Source: Marinospirillum sp035271045
GTDB lineage: Bacteria > Pseudomonadota > Gammaproteobacteria > Pseudomonadales > Halomonadaceae
Length of the DNA: 64,000 nt
Assembly: GCF_035271045.1 (NCBI RefSeq)
Contig: NZ_DATESC010000007.1
Coordinates: forward strand, 196,361-260,360
Reading direction: 5' to 3'
Part shown: positions 53,133 to 60,897 of the stretch, piece after piece
Numbering within the stretch: the stretch's first letter is position 1
How the letters are laid out: the number at the start of each line of letters is the position of its first letter
Notes under the pieces: model-generated
Database searches by the model: none
What the model was told of the DNA's origin: nothing
Seen by the model: the letters and a program-made list of their open reading frames with translations, nothing else
Translations under genes and position numbers: made by a program

Positions 53133-53342
53133 CACCCTGTTAGCTGACTCTATAAGCTCTTCAAAAGTGTAAACGTATAATGCTGGTTGTTGATGTGTAA
53201 ATGTATTTCTAATTGTCTGTAGATGCTTAATTTGTTTAAGTTCAAGAGTATTTTTAGGTATAACTTTACTATCTACATACGGCAATAAATCTGCATTTTG
53301 CAGTTTTTGATATAGCCACTCAATATTATTAGGTATGCTCAT
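53034..53342 (-). CDS. Hybrid ORF with a HEPN-like RNTFTH motif, probably a fragment
   Basis: I do not recognise the 102-residue frame. Its first 70 residues (MSIPNNIEWLYQKLQNADLLPYVDS...) contain RNTFTH, an R-x4-H arrangement as in HEPN ribonucleases, followed by EELIESANRVL. The remaining 32 residues are antisense to the toxin 3' end and are probably not natural sequence. It looks like the N-terminal part of a gene cut by insertion of the cassette. Confidence 0.35.
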   Translation of the reverse strand: MSIPNNIEWLYQKLQNADLLPYVDSKVIPKNTLELKQIKHLQTIRNTFTHQQPALYVYTFEELIESANRVLARGFDVSVKVFMSTKHHQFECHNAILVAIAK

Positions 53343-53416
53343 TTTTCTGCTTAGGCTTGCCTTTTCAAAATAACCCTAAGTCTTTCAATACTAAAGCTAA
53401 ACCCAATAATAATAAG

Positions 53417-53491
53417 CTAGTTCAAAAGAGGTTGACTCGTTCCGTAAGTTTGTTCGCCTAGCTTTAATTCAAGGTGGTTAATTTTTAGCAT
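53417..53491 (-). pseudogene. Truncated 5' stub of thiQ next to thiP
   Basis: From ATG 53491 the stub reads MLKINHLELKLGEQT, identical to the start of intact thiQ, then diverges (YGTSQPLLN, stop). It keeps the original thiP/thiQ overlap (TAAATGCTAA region), showing this is where thiQ began before the cassette arrived. Confidence 0.85.
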
Positions 53492-53503
53492 TTAACGTCA
53501 CTC
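53446..53503. repeat. Direct repeat copy B: thiP/thiQ junction
   Basis: Matches 52296-52353 at 56 of 58 positions by eye. It covers the last thiP codons and the first thiQ codons. The near-identity implies a recent duplication or gene conversion. Confidence 0.9.
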
Positions 53504-55077
53504 TTCCTTTCCAACAGTATTAAACCTATAAAAGCTAACCCCAGTAACCATAACGAAGCCAAAGCCGCTGCTGCTAGCTGATAACTGCCTGCTAGTTCGT
53601 AAATCAACCAAGGCAGAGTGGTGTATTCAGGCTGTCCAAAAATACCAAAAATCGCAAAGTCACCCAAGGTTAATACCAGCGAAATTGCTGCGACTCTTTG
53701 TAATGCGGGTTTTAAATAGGGTAAAACCACGCGCCACCAATACACTCCAAAAGGTAAACCTAAGCTAGCCGCTAAACGCTGGTAATTGGCTTGATAACTA
53801 AATACCGCTGGCTTTAGTTGCGAAAAAGCAAAAGGCAAAGCAATCAGTGTATTCAACCAGATAATCGCTAGCCAACCCCAGTCCATCCAGTTAATTAGCG
53901 GCATAAAGAAAATATACAAACCCACACTTAATACCATGCCGGGAATAATTAAATGGTGCAGTGCTGCCACAGGCACTAAACGCGTTAACCCATTTTTCTG
54001 TTGTTGATTGCTGGATACCCAACTCAACTGCAAAGCCATAAACACTGCCAATAAGCTGGCAGTTAAAGCAAATAACAAAGACCAACCACTGGCTTTAAAT
54101 AGCTTTAACCAAGGCAACCCTGCTAAACCTTTGCTAACGGCTGTGGGTAATAAACCTAACACTGGCAGGGTTAAATAAAGCGCAATGAATAAGTAAAAAA
54201 ACCGCCCCAGCCAAAGTGTTAAACGGTTAGTTTGTGGTCGCCAAGTTTGCCCAGCACTGGCAGGCGCTAACCATTCTAACTTTCCCCAACGGCTAAACAG
54301 CCAAAAACAGCTACCCGCAACTAATAACTGAGTCACTGCTAAAAAAAGCGCTTCAGAAGGATTGAAGTTGTATTTTAAGGCCTGAAAAATTGCCACTTCT
54401 AAAGTAGTTGCAGCAGGGCCACCGCCCAAAGCCAATACCACTGCAAAGCTGTTAAAACACAGCAAGAAAATAAAACCCAACAAGGCAGGCAGAACGCTAC
54501 GCAGCGCAGGCCATTCCACCAATAAAAACCGCTGCCAGCCTGTTAGATGTAACTGAGCGGCCATTTTCCAAACGCTCGAAGGAATACTATCCCACTGAGA
54601 CGTTAACACTCGAATGGCTAAGGGCAGGTTTAAAAATACGTGCGCCAGCAAAATACCGGTTAAACCGTATAGCGACCAGCCATCACCAAAAACTAAATTT
54701 AAAAAAGGGGTTAGCCAACCGCTGAAACCAAACATCACCACTAGGCCGGTAATTAAAATTAAGCTAGGCATCACAAAGCACAACAAACACCAACGTAAAA
54801 AAGCGGCTTTAGCCGGTAGCCTTGCATCCATCACCAAAGCACGGGCTAAAGGCAGTGCCAGCAGTACGGAAATAAAGCTACTCAGCAAAGCTTGCCAAAG
54901 CGTAAACTTTAAAACCCGCCAAAACCAAAGATCTTGCCATAGCTGTACTTCAGGCGCAGTTTGCCAACCTGTTAGCGCCAGCAAAGCCAAACCACTGCTA
55001 CCTAATAAAAGTGTCAGTAGCAGCCCTAAAGCCAAGTTTGAACAAGACAGGTTTTTGAAAGACAGACTTTTCAACAT
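53485..55077 (-). CDS. thiP: Thiamine ABC importer permease ThiP
   Basis: The 530-residue protein (E. coli ThiP 536) has about 12 membrane helices in two homologous halves, each with a permease loop; examples are ALPLARALVMDARLPAKAAFL, VWKMAAQLHLTGWQRFLLVEWPALR and ASLGLPFGVYWWRVVLPYLKPAL. It forms the channel for thiamine/TPP with ThiQ. It starts with the TAATG overlap at thiB. Its final codons overlap the truncated thiQ stub. Confidence 0.92.
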   Translation of the reverse strand: MLKSLSFKNLSCSNLALGLLLTLLLGSSGLALLALTGWQTAPEVQLWQDLWFWRVLKFTLWQALLSSFISVLLALPLARALVMDARLPAKAAFLRWCLLCFVMPSLILITGLVVMFGFSGWLTPFLNLVFGDGWSLYGLTGILLAHVFLNLPLAIRVLTSQWDSIPSSVWKMAAQLHLTGWQRFLLVEWPALRSVLPALLGFIFLLCFNSFAVVLALGGGPAATTLEVAIFQALKYNFNPSEALFLAVTQLLVAGSCFWLFSRWGKLEWLAPASAGQTWRPQTNRLTLWLGRFFYLFIALYLTLPVLGLLPTAVSKGLAGLPWLKLFKASGWSLLFALTASLLAVFMALQLSWVSSNQQQKNGLTRLVPVAALHHLIIPGMVLSVGLYIFFMPLINWMDWGWLAIIWLNTLIALPFAFSQLKPAVFSYQANYQRLAASLGLPFGVYWWRVVLPYLKPALQRVAAISLVLTLGDFAIFGIFGQPEYTTLPWLIYELAGSYQLAAAALASLWLLGLAFIGLILLERKSDVKC

Positions 55078-56096
55078 TAACGACTAACAGCAGAGCGCCA
55101 CTGGCGAATCCAAGCCTGGCGATTTTGGTGAATTTCTTCTGGCGTAAAACCTATCGCTTTAGGTTGAATGAGCTGCGAAAATGCTTTGGGCAACTCCACG
55201 CCTTCACGGGCGGGCAGCATCCAGTTATTCACCGCAATTATTTTTTGGGCTTCTTCGCTCAATAAAAAAGTTAAAAACTGTTTGCCTAGTTCAAGCTGTT
55301 TCGAAGAGTACACCAAAGCAGCCACTTCTACTTGCCGAGCATGGCCTTCACTAAACAGTGCCGCAGCATAACGGTCCGATTTTTCAGCAATTAAATGGTA
55401 AGCCGGTGAGCTGGAATAACTCAGCACATAATCCGCTTCACCCTGTAAAAATAGGTTGTAAGCTTCAGACCAGCCTTTGGTAACAGTGACGGTACGTTGG
55501 CGCATTTTTTGCCAAGCTAGGTCGGCTTTATCGCCATAAATAGCCTGCATCCAAATTAATAAACCCTGACCCGGTGTGCTGGTACGTGGGTCTTGATAAA
55601 TAATTCGCGCATCACTTTTTAACAGCTCTGCCATAGAAACGACTGGCTGCGTTTTTTCAGTGTCATAAACAAAGGCAAAGTAGCCTAAATCGAAGGGTAC
55701 AAAATCAGCGGCTTGCCAGTTGAGTTCAGATTTTAGTTTTAAATCGGCTAAAGCCAAATTATGCGGCTGCACCAAACCTAGGCTACGAGCTTCGGTCATC
55801 AGCGCATCATCTAGGCCAACTACCACATCCGCTTGGGTATTTTTACCTTCCAAACGTAAACGGTTTAAAAGGCTTACCCCATCGTCGCTGCTAATGTAAT
55901 TGAGCTGACAAGCACATTGCTCTTCAAAGACCTTTTTTAGCTTAGGTCCTGGCCCCCAATCGCTGGTAAAAGAAGAATAGGTATAAACATTTAAGGTAGC
56001 AGCCGATAAACTGCCAAAAACTAACAGCAGTGGCAGCAATAATAAACTGCTCCACTTAAACTTAGCGAAGTTAAAACCAGAGAAGTGTTGCTTCAT
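55077..56096 (-). CDS. thiB: Periplasmic thiamine-binding protein ThiB (TbpA)
   Basis: About 339 residues from ATG 56096 (MKQHFSGFNF). An in-frame ATG at 56117 falls in the riboswitch 3' edge and is less likely. A signal peptide ends near SLSAA, then TLNVYTYSSFTSDWGPGPKLKKVFEEQCACQLNYI, the family opening, with GLDDALMTEA and the SEAYNLFLQGEADYVLSYSSSP ligand-pocket region. It binds thiamine, TMP and TPP for ThiPQ. It is first in thiBPQ behind a TPP riboswitch. Confidence 0.93.
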   Translation of the reverse strand: MKQHFSGFNFAKFKWSSLLLLPLLLVFGSLSAATLNVYTYSSFTSDWGPGPKLKKVFEEQCACQLNYISSDDGVSLLNRLRLEGKNTQADVVVGLDDALMTEARSLGLVQPHNLALADLKLKSELNWQAADFVPFDLGYFAFVYDTEKTQPVVSMAELLKSDARIIYQDPRTSTPGQGLLIWMQAIYGDKADLAWQKMRQRTVTVTKGWSEAYNLFLQGEADYVLSYSSSPAYHLIAEKSDRYAAALFSEGHARQVEVAALVYSSKQLELGKQFLTFLLSEEAQKIIAVNNWMLPAREGVELPKAFSQLIQPKAIGFTPEEIHQNRQAWIRQWRSAVSR

Positions 56097-56117
56097 GATT
56101 AGAATTACCTTGTCCAT

Positions 56118-56203
56118 CCCACTCCCTACGCCAGTATTAGCCGGATCAGGTTCAGCGGGTAGATTTTCTCAGCCACACAAGTACAAACCGTGAGCACCCC
56201 GAT
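56118..56203 (-). promoter_or_regulatory. TPP riboswitch (THI element) upstream of thiB
   Basis: On the minus strand the conserved parts appear in order: GGGGTGC, the TGGCTGAGA box, ACCCGCTGAACCTGATC and CGGCTAATACTGGCGTAGGG. These match the thiamine-pyrophosphate riboswitch. The aptamer ends about 22 bases before the chosen thiB start, so control of translation or early termination is expected. The divergent thiK-like gene begins within it on the other strand. Confidence 0.93.
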
Positions 56204-56963
56204 GAGACAGCCCCATTCTAACTCAAAAATAGTTTTACAGTTGCCCGACTTACCCGCTGATTATCGCCCCTTAAAAGAACCTGAATTTTTTGCCGAAGGT
56301 ACTGGCAATAGCCATTGGCTACTTACTAGCCCTGTGGGTAAGTTGGTGTGGCGACAATTTGGGCAAGCGCCGGGCGTGGATCATCGGCGAGAAACAAAAC
56401 TATTAACCTGTTTGCAAAATAAAGCTTGGGTACCGCGCTTATTGCTAGTTGCCGGTGATTTAGGTGTGTTAATGCGTTTAGCTGAAGGCGAGCACCCTAA
56501 AATTACCGAATTAAGTAATACAGCAAGGCAAAGGTTGATTAACCTAGCTATTGAACTTTGGCAAAACCCTTGCCCTATCGCGCCACAAAACTACCCACAA
56601 CTGCTGAATAGTTATTGGCAGCTTGCCGGTAGCAAAACAGCCAACCGCCCTTTGTTAGAGCAGCTGGTTTATGAAAGCTTACGCTGGCCCACCAGTTGTT
56701 ATCGCTTAACCCACCATGACTTGCACGCCGGCAACCTCTTGTTAAATAACGAAAGGTGGATACTGCTCGATTGGGAATATGCCGCCTTAGGGAACCCTTG
56801 GCTAGATGCGGTTTCTTTAGATAGGTTTATGAACTTAACTACCGACGAAAAGACACAGCTAGAAGCAGCTTTGCCACCCCTAACTGTTTACACTAACCCT
56901 TGGCGAAGCCTAGGTCGCTGGTTAGTTGACCTAGATTTGTTATGGAAACAGGCTATAGAGTAA
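56202..56963 (+). CDS. thiK: Thiamine kinase-like phosphotransferase (ThiK/APH fold)
   Basis: About 253 residues. The Brenner motif LTHHDLHAGNLLLNN and the metal motif LLDWEYAALGNPWLDA place it in the choline kinase/aminoglycoside phosphotransferase fold. E. coli ThiK (thiamine kinase) has the same HAGNL...DWEYA combination, and divergence from thiBPQ supports thiamine as substrate. No clear ribosome site precedes either ATG 56202 or GTG 56190, and both lie in the antisense of the TPP riboswitch. The last 50 bases are duplicated in diverged form at 60898-60953. Confidence 0.75.
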   Translation: MRQPHSNSKIVLQLPDLPADYRPLKEPEFFAEGTGNSHWLLTSPVGKLVWRQFGQAPGVDHRRETKLLTCLQNKAWVPRLLLVAGDLGVLMRLAEGEHPKITELSNTARQRLINLAIELWQNPCPIAPQNYPQLLNSYWQLAGSKTANRPLLEQLVYESLRWPTSCYRLTHHDLHAGNLLLNNERWILLDWEYAALGNPWLDAVSLDRFMNLTTDEKTQLEAALPPLTVYTNPWRSLGRWLVDLDLLWKQAIE

Positions 56964-57062
56964 ATATCACTAGGGCTGAAGTGCAACTCTAATTCCGTTA
57001 AACTGCCCATCATTAAAAAATGATGCTCAGGGTAAATTACCTTGGAGTTTTAAGGAGGCGCT

Positions 57063-57533
57063 ATGTTGAAGCAGTTACAGCTAACTAATTTCACCCAGTT
57101 TAAGCAGGCTCACTTTGAGTTTTCCAAAGGGTTAAACCTGATTATTGAGCCGTGAGATCACTCTTCTGGCAGAAGGTTTACGTAAATTAGTAACGGTAGT
57201 TTGGCTGTTGGTGATACTTTATTTTGGGATGAACCTGAAGCGAACCTAAACCCAAAGCTGATCAAACTAATTGCCGCTTTAATGCACATCTTGTCAGAAA
57301 ACGGTATTCAGCTGATCGCCGCAACGCACAGTTATTTCTTACTGAAAGAGCTCGATTTACTCTCCAAGCGTGATGGGGAAATAGAGCCACGCTATATAGC
57401 TTTAATGATGGATAACGACACGCTAGTTATCGAGCAGGAAAGCCAGCTTAACCAACTCGATAATATCGTTGTCCTCGATGAGGAGTTGTCCCAGTACGAC
57501 CGTGAAATGGAATTAAATTATGCAAGAGGTTAG
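57063..57533 (+). pseudogene. Decayed AAA ATPase (ABC/SMC-like type, OLD-related)
   Basis: A strong AAGGAGG precedes ATG 57063. The N-terminus (LKQLQLTNFTQFKQAHFEF...) reaches GLNLIIEP and stops at a TGA at 57153 where a Walker A (GENGTGKT-like) is expected. Downstream in another frame are LAEGLRK, then GSLAVGDTLFWDEPEANLN (Walker B) and LIAATHSYFLLKELDLL (switch His). The Walker A region and middle are deleted and the frames do not join. The retained parts match AAA ATPases found in defence-type two-gene modules, which I cannot name further. Confidence 0.8.
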
Positions 57534-57609
57534 TGAAGGGAGCGTTGCCACGTTGCCCTTAGCCGCCAAGCTAGAAGCAAAGGTTAACAACCCAAGCCAA
57601 CAGCACTAG
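57520..57609 (+). pseudogene. Truncated partner gene of the AAA ATPase
   Basis: ATG 57520 overlaps the ATPase end by 14 bases, as in coupled ATPase-partner pairs. Only 29 residues remain (MQEVSEGSVATLPLAAKLEAK...) before a stop. The start MQEVSEGS looks native; the rest may be out of its original context. Confidence 0.45.
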
Positions 57610-57648
57610 CCCATCTTACAATCTACTTAGCCCAACCAACTTAACTCT

Positions 57649-57673
57649 AGCCACCCTAAGCGGTGGCTTTTTT
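57649..57673 (+). terminator. Rho-independent terminator after the decayed ATPase module
   Basis: AGCCACC-CTAAGC-GGTGGCT forms a 7-bp hairpin followed by TTTTT. It marks the original 3' end of a transcription unit and precedes the RadC-like stub. Confidence 0.8.
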
Positions 57674-57693
57674 ATGCTTAAAGGAAACTCATT

Positions 57694-57861
57694 ATGCGCT
57701 ATCACAAATTTAAAGCGGGTACACAGGCAGGCACTTACATTATGGAATCTGGCTTTGTGACTGAAGACGATATTTTAATCATGGCTAAGCAACTGTCACG
57801 TAAGCGTTTAAGCAAAGGTCGTGCATTAGAAAGCCCGCAAGCGGTTAAAGAGCATTTCTAG
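57694..57861 (+). pseudogene. RadC/JAB-domain-like N-terminal stub
   Basis: The 55-residue frame (MRYHKFKAGTQAGTYIM...) ends LSRKRLSKGRALESPQAVKEHF before a stop. The tail GRALESPQAVKEHF resembles the segment just before the JAB domain of island-borne RadC proteins (typically LTSPQAVRDYL). The metal-binding JAB domain itself is missing, so only a fragment survives. AAGGAAA lies upstream. Confidence 0.45.
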
Positions 57862-57932
57862 CTTGTGATGACTCTGACCCCTTGGCCTCTGCTTGGCCTC
57901 AATTCCCTATCTAAACAATACGATGCAAATCA

Positions 57933-58460
57933 TTAAATATTGTTTTCTTGGTGGGATAATCTCTTTTGTCCCCTTTGTCTATTATTTAATATTGTCAACC
58001 CAATCGCAACGAACGAAACAACTGGATTAGGTAAATATTTTCTTAAATTTGGTGTTAGATCAAGAAGCCAGCCACCTAATTCAGGGATATTGTCCATAAC
58101 CAGAACGATAAAGCTATTTACAGAACTCTTGAAACTCTCCCACCATGTGGGCTTTCTTTCTGCAATTTTTGTTTTTAAGTTACTCAGCTTAGAATCCGTT
58201 ACCTGCCTCTCCCAATCATAAGAATTTCTTGCCTCCTCACTTAGCTTTCCTCTTATATGCCAATTTGTTACGTCATCCCCTATTTTTCCTGTAATAGAAT
58301 ACACTTTATCAAGATGCTCAGACTTTAATAATTCATCTTGTGTATAAATATGGTTTCTAAAGAAAATACCTTCTTTAGTATCTGTTTTCACATCTAAAAC
58401 ATCAATTTCACGATGCACTTTTACGAACTTTGCTTTAAAACTATCAGAATTTTTTTTCAT
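57933..58460 (-). CDS. Unrecognised 175-residue protein with C-terminal hydrophobic part
   Basis: I do not recognise this protein. Residues 1-105 are soluble and charged (HREIDVLDVKTDTKEGIFFRN, KVYSITGKIGDDVTNW). Residues 106-160 contain two hydrophobic stretches (SFIVLVMDNIPELGGWLLDL and VVSFVAIGLTILNN) and a basic end. It is clearly AT-rich compared with core genes. Neighbours are decayed, so it may be the remaining part of an island module. A membrane-associated function is possible. Confidence 0.55.
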   Translation of the reverse strand: MKKNSDSFKAKFVKVHREIDVLDVKTDTKEGIFFRNHIYTQDELLKSEHLDKVYSITGKIGDDVTNWHIRGKLSEEARNSYDWERQVTDSKLSNLKTKIAERKPTWWESFKSSVNSFIVLVMDNIPELGGWLLDLTPNLRKYLPNPVVSFVAIGLTILNNRQRGQKRLSHQENNI

Positions 58461-58549
58461 AACTTTTCTCAGCTTGACGATTGATTACTTCTCTATTAGT
58501 GACTGCAATAGCATCTGCTTAATCATAGCAAGATAATACTATCTTAGAT

Positions 58550-58747
58550 TTAACTTGCTAGTGCAATAGCCTGTAATTCTTCAAACAATACCTCATTCAG
58601 TGTTTTCATAGTCTTTAAACTTACCGTGATAACACGCTGAAAAAGCTCTAGCGAGTAGCGTAGACTGTTCATGATTTTCTTTGCCCAGTCGCTTGCATCA
58701 TTCACGATACAGCCAGCCTTATGCCTTGTTACTGATTGGCACTTCAT
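58550..58747 (-). pseudogene. Possible C-terminal remnant of a large DEAD/DEAH (type ISP-like) helicase
   Basis: The 65-residue frame reads VTRHKAGCIVNDASDWAKKI, then YSLELFQRVITVSLKTMKTL. This resembles the C-terminus of very large helicase/type ISP restriction proteins, which often end with ...SGIVNDPNDW... followed by a YxLxLLxxVIxVSxxTVxIV pattern. Only the tail remains, with no upstream helicase sequence. The match is from memory. Confidence 0.45.
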
Positions 58748-58882
58748 GATCTAAGCCAGGGCTGACTTCCTATTCACTACGTAGTCGTAAGCTTCTTTGT
58801 ATATTTTCCACCGAAAAGGCCTATAGACTCTGACCCATCGACTCGAAGAGTAGGTTTACACTTTGTTTTTTAGCAATGGTAG

Positions 58883-60073
58883 TTAGTTTGTTTTATTACA
58901 ACGGCCTGACTGCGCATCACAAGTAAAATTAAAATCTTCTAACTTTAGTTCGTTAGAGGATAAGTTTGCGGTAAAAGCATTCCAGCTTTTAATGGTGTGA
59001 TCACTACTAGGGGATACTAGTAAATTATAAATATTATTATCAAGTTCATTACCTACAATTTTTTTATTCAACAAGCTTAAATAAATATCTTGTATTTCAA
59101 CAAACCCATCATTAACTATAAAATCCATTTGTATTTTACCGCGAATTTCTTTACTAAAAAAACTTGTAATTTTATTTATATTTATTTTATTAAATAAAGC
59201 ATTGCTTTCAATGTATTCATCAGCAATTAAATTATTATATTCTATTGCAGATATAAACTCTTTAAGCTGTTGATCAAAAAAGATAGCTTTATAATATTGG
59301 CGGTGAGATTGACTGTACCACTTGTCTCGGATATCAGGGTTCACCGTGTCACTGCTATTTTTTAGCATGTGTATCTTATCGTTATGGTTTAATTTATTAT
59401 TTTCATTGATTTTGTTTTCATCTTCAATTTTACCTTGCGCCCGTTTTATATCATATTCTTTATGAGCAATTAATTGCCCATATGTTAAGCCCGTAGATGC
59501 ATGATCACGAGGATTGAGTGATAAGTACTCTAGTTTTTTTTCTTCATGCTTTGCAATTTCTTTTTCTAGATCCTCTATTTTTTTCAAATGTGACTTGTGT
59601 ATATCACTTTTATAGAAATCATCATTAGATAGTTCTTTTACGCTTTCCTCTGTTAAGTTCATCTCTTTAATTTTAATTAAACGATTATGGTCATAAGCTG
59701 AATTCACTTCAACTATAGCCGCTTCAAATTTAGTTATCTTTTCTTCAAGCTTTTTTTGGTACGTTTCAAAAGTAGATAAGTTTTTTTCTGTACTATTATT
59801 AATTGAAGCTATTTTTTTATTTTTAACTTCATCTAAGGCAGACTTTGAGATACTAAAGTCACAGCTCATAGTAACTATTTTACGCTTGTATTCATCAGAG
59901 CTAGAAGACCAGTTTGTTTTTTTACAAATTGGTCCATTATCAAATATTTGTGAAAAATTAAAATCTAACTCATGTGGATTAGCAGACTTAACAGCGTCGA
60001 TGCTGGAGTCACCGCAGGCAGTAAGAGCTAATAAAAAATAGACTGGGAGCGAAAGTAGTATAAGTTTTTTCAT
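58883..60073 (-). CDS. Unrecognised AT-rich coiled-coil lipoprotein
   Basis: The 396-residue protein has a good lipoprotein signal (LALTACGDS, Cys20) and AAGGA upstream of its ATG. The mature part has Lys/Glu-rich helices predicted to form coiled coils (about 75-120 and 150-215), followed by a C-terminal region with IRGKIQMDFIVNDGFVEIQD and a final Cys pair (TCDAQSGRC). It is strongly AT-rich unlike core genes, so it was probably acquired. No family recognised and no operon partner. Confidence 0.65.
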   Translation of the reverse strand: MKKLILLSLPVYFLLALTACGDSSIDAVKSANPHELDFNFSQIFDNGPICKKTNWSSSSDEYKRKIVTMSCDFSISKSALDEVKNKKIASINNSTEKNLSTFETYQKKLEEKITKFEAAIVEVNSAYDHNRLIKIKEMNLTEESVKELSNDDFYKSDIHKSHLKKIEDLEKEIAKHEEKKLEYLSLNPRDHASTGLTYGQLIAHKEYDIKRAQGKIEDENKINENNKLNHNDKIHMLKNSSDTVNPDIRDKWYSQSHRQYYKAIFFDQQLKEFISAIEYNNLIADEYIESNALFNKININKITSFFSKEIRGKIQMDFIVNDGFVEIQDIYLSLLNKKIVGNELDNNIYNLLVSPSSDHTIKSWNAFTANLSSNELKLEDFNFTCDAQSGRCNKTN

Positions 60074-60082
60074 TATTTTTCC

Positions 60083-60199
60083 TTAATAAATTAAATTTAA
60101 AACTTTGTCAGTATTTGCTTGCGTAGCTCCATAGTATGAGCAGGCTAAGATGCTTTCATGAATTTCTTTTCCGCAGCCTCGACAAAATGACATAGCCAT
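60083..60199 (-). pseudogene. Truncated zinc-ribbon protein
   Basis: The 38-residue frame begins MAMSFCRGCGKEIHESILAC, the N-terminal zinc-ribbon found at the start of small membrane proteins in related bacteria (usually continuing PHCGATQ). Here the second Cys pair is damaged (CSYYG in place of CPHCG) and the frame ends soon after, so it is a remnant. Confidence 0.55.
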
Positions 60200-60282
60200 A
60201 TGTAACTCCATTTGATTAATAGCATATTTAAAAACTCCCCTTGGGAGGTTTGCATGTATTTATGCGCCTTTGATTCTACCAA

Positions 60283-60311
60283 CCTAAAAGGTTGTATAGC
60301 AACCTTTTAGG
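60283..60311. promoter_or_regulatory. Palindromic operator candidate next to the Cro/CI-type regulator
   Basis: CCTAAAAGGTTG and its exact complement CAACCTTTTAGG are separated by five bases (TATAG). It lies between the divergent zinc-ribbon stub and the regulator, 55 bases before the regulator start. The position and symmetry suit a self-regulatory binding site. Confidence 0.5.
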
Positions 60312-60365
60312 CTCTTCATCTTGTTGAGTTGATACCAGACCATGTGAGTTGATTCTGGAGAAGCT

Positions 60366-60710
60366 ATGTCGAAAACTGAAATGAAGAAATTAGCTACAGT
60401 GGTAGGGCGTATAATTGCTAAACGACGCTTGCTTAGCAATCTTACTCAAGAGCAAGTTGCAGAAAAGCTTGGGATTGGAGTTGAGGCGGTATCAAGAATT
60501 GAGCGTGGCGTAGCTTTGCCTACGGTAGTGCGATTAGCTGAGTTTGCAGATATATTTGAGTGCAGCATTGCCGATCTTGTAACGGAGGCTAGTGCTAGAG
60601 CTACGGATCAAGCTAACCATATAGAGAACCTGCTATCAAAACTCAGTAGCGAAGACAGAGTAATGATTCTTGGTGTTGTTGAGACGCTAGCAACTCATCT
60701 TGATAGTTAG
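60366..60710 (+). CDS. Cro/CI (XRE) family transcriptional regulator
   Basis: The 114-residue protein has a helix-turn-helix domain at about residues 12-70 (RIIAKRRLLSNLTQEQVAEKLGIGVEAVSRIERG, LAEFADIFECSIADL) and a short helical tail. GGAG lies before ATG 60366. It is probably a repressor of itself and of the divergent gene through the adjacent palindrome. It is the only apparently intact regulator in the decayed island. Confidence 0.85.
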   Translation: MSKTEMKKLATVVGRIIAKRRLLSNLTQEQVAEKLGIGVEAVSRIERGVALPTVVRLAEFADIFECSIADLVTEASARATDQANHIENLLSKLSSEDRVMILGVVETLATHLDS

Positions 60711-60897
60711 TAGCAATTTTTTGGTTAGAGTCAGTAATAGTTAATGAGAAAATTCTTAAAGGACATCTGCTTAAACATTTGGATAGCTAATAATAAGCAA
60801 CACAATTACCGCTTTTTTAAGCTTACCCTTATCACACCTTAAACATACAAAATACCACTATAAGCAAAGCAAAAATGTGCAGATTCTTGGAAAAAAA

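Noticed and set aside
53885..54085. Minus-strand 64-residue frame inside thiP
   Set aside because: Out-of-frame shadow of thiP on the same strand.
57201..57533. Free-standing small ATPase gene
   Set aside because: The frame starts in the middle of the ATPase fold, lacks Walker A, and an upstream matching N-terminus exists in another frame; it is part of one broken gene.
57862..57932. Possible transposon end (GACTCTGACCCC, with a similar string near 58830)
   Set aside because: Similar short strings occur near IS200-like REP transposases, but no transposase or matching terminal structure was found here.
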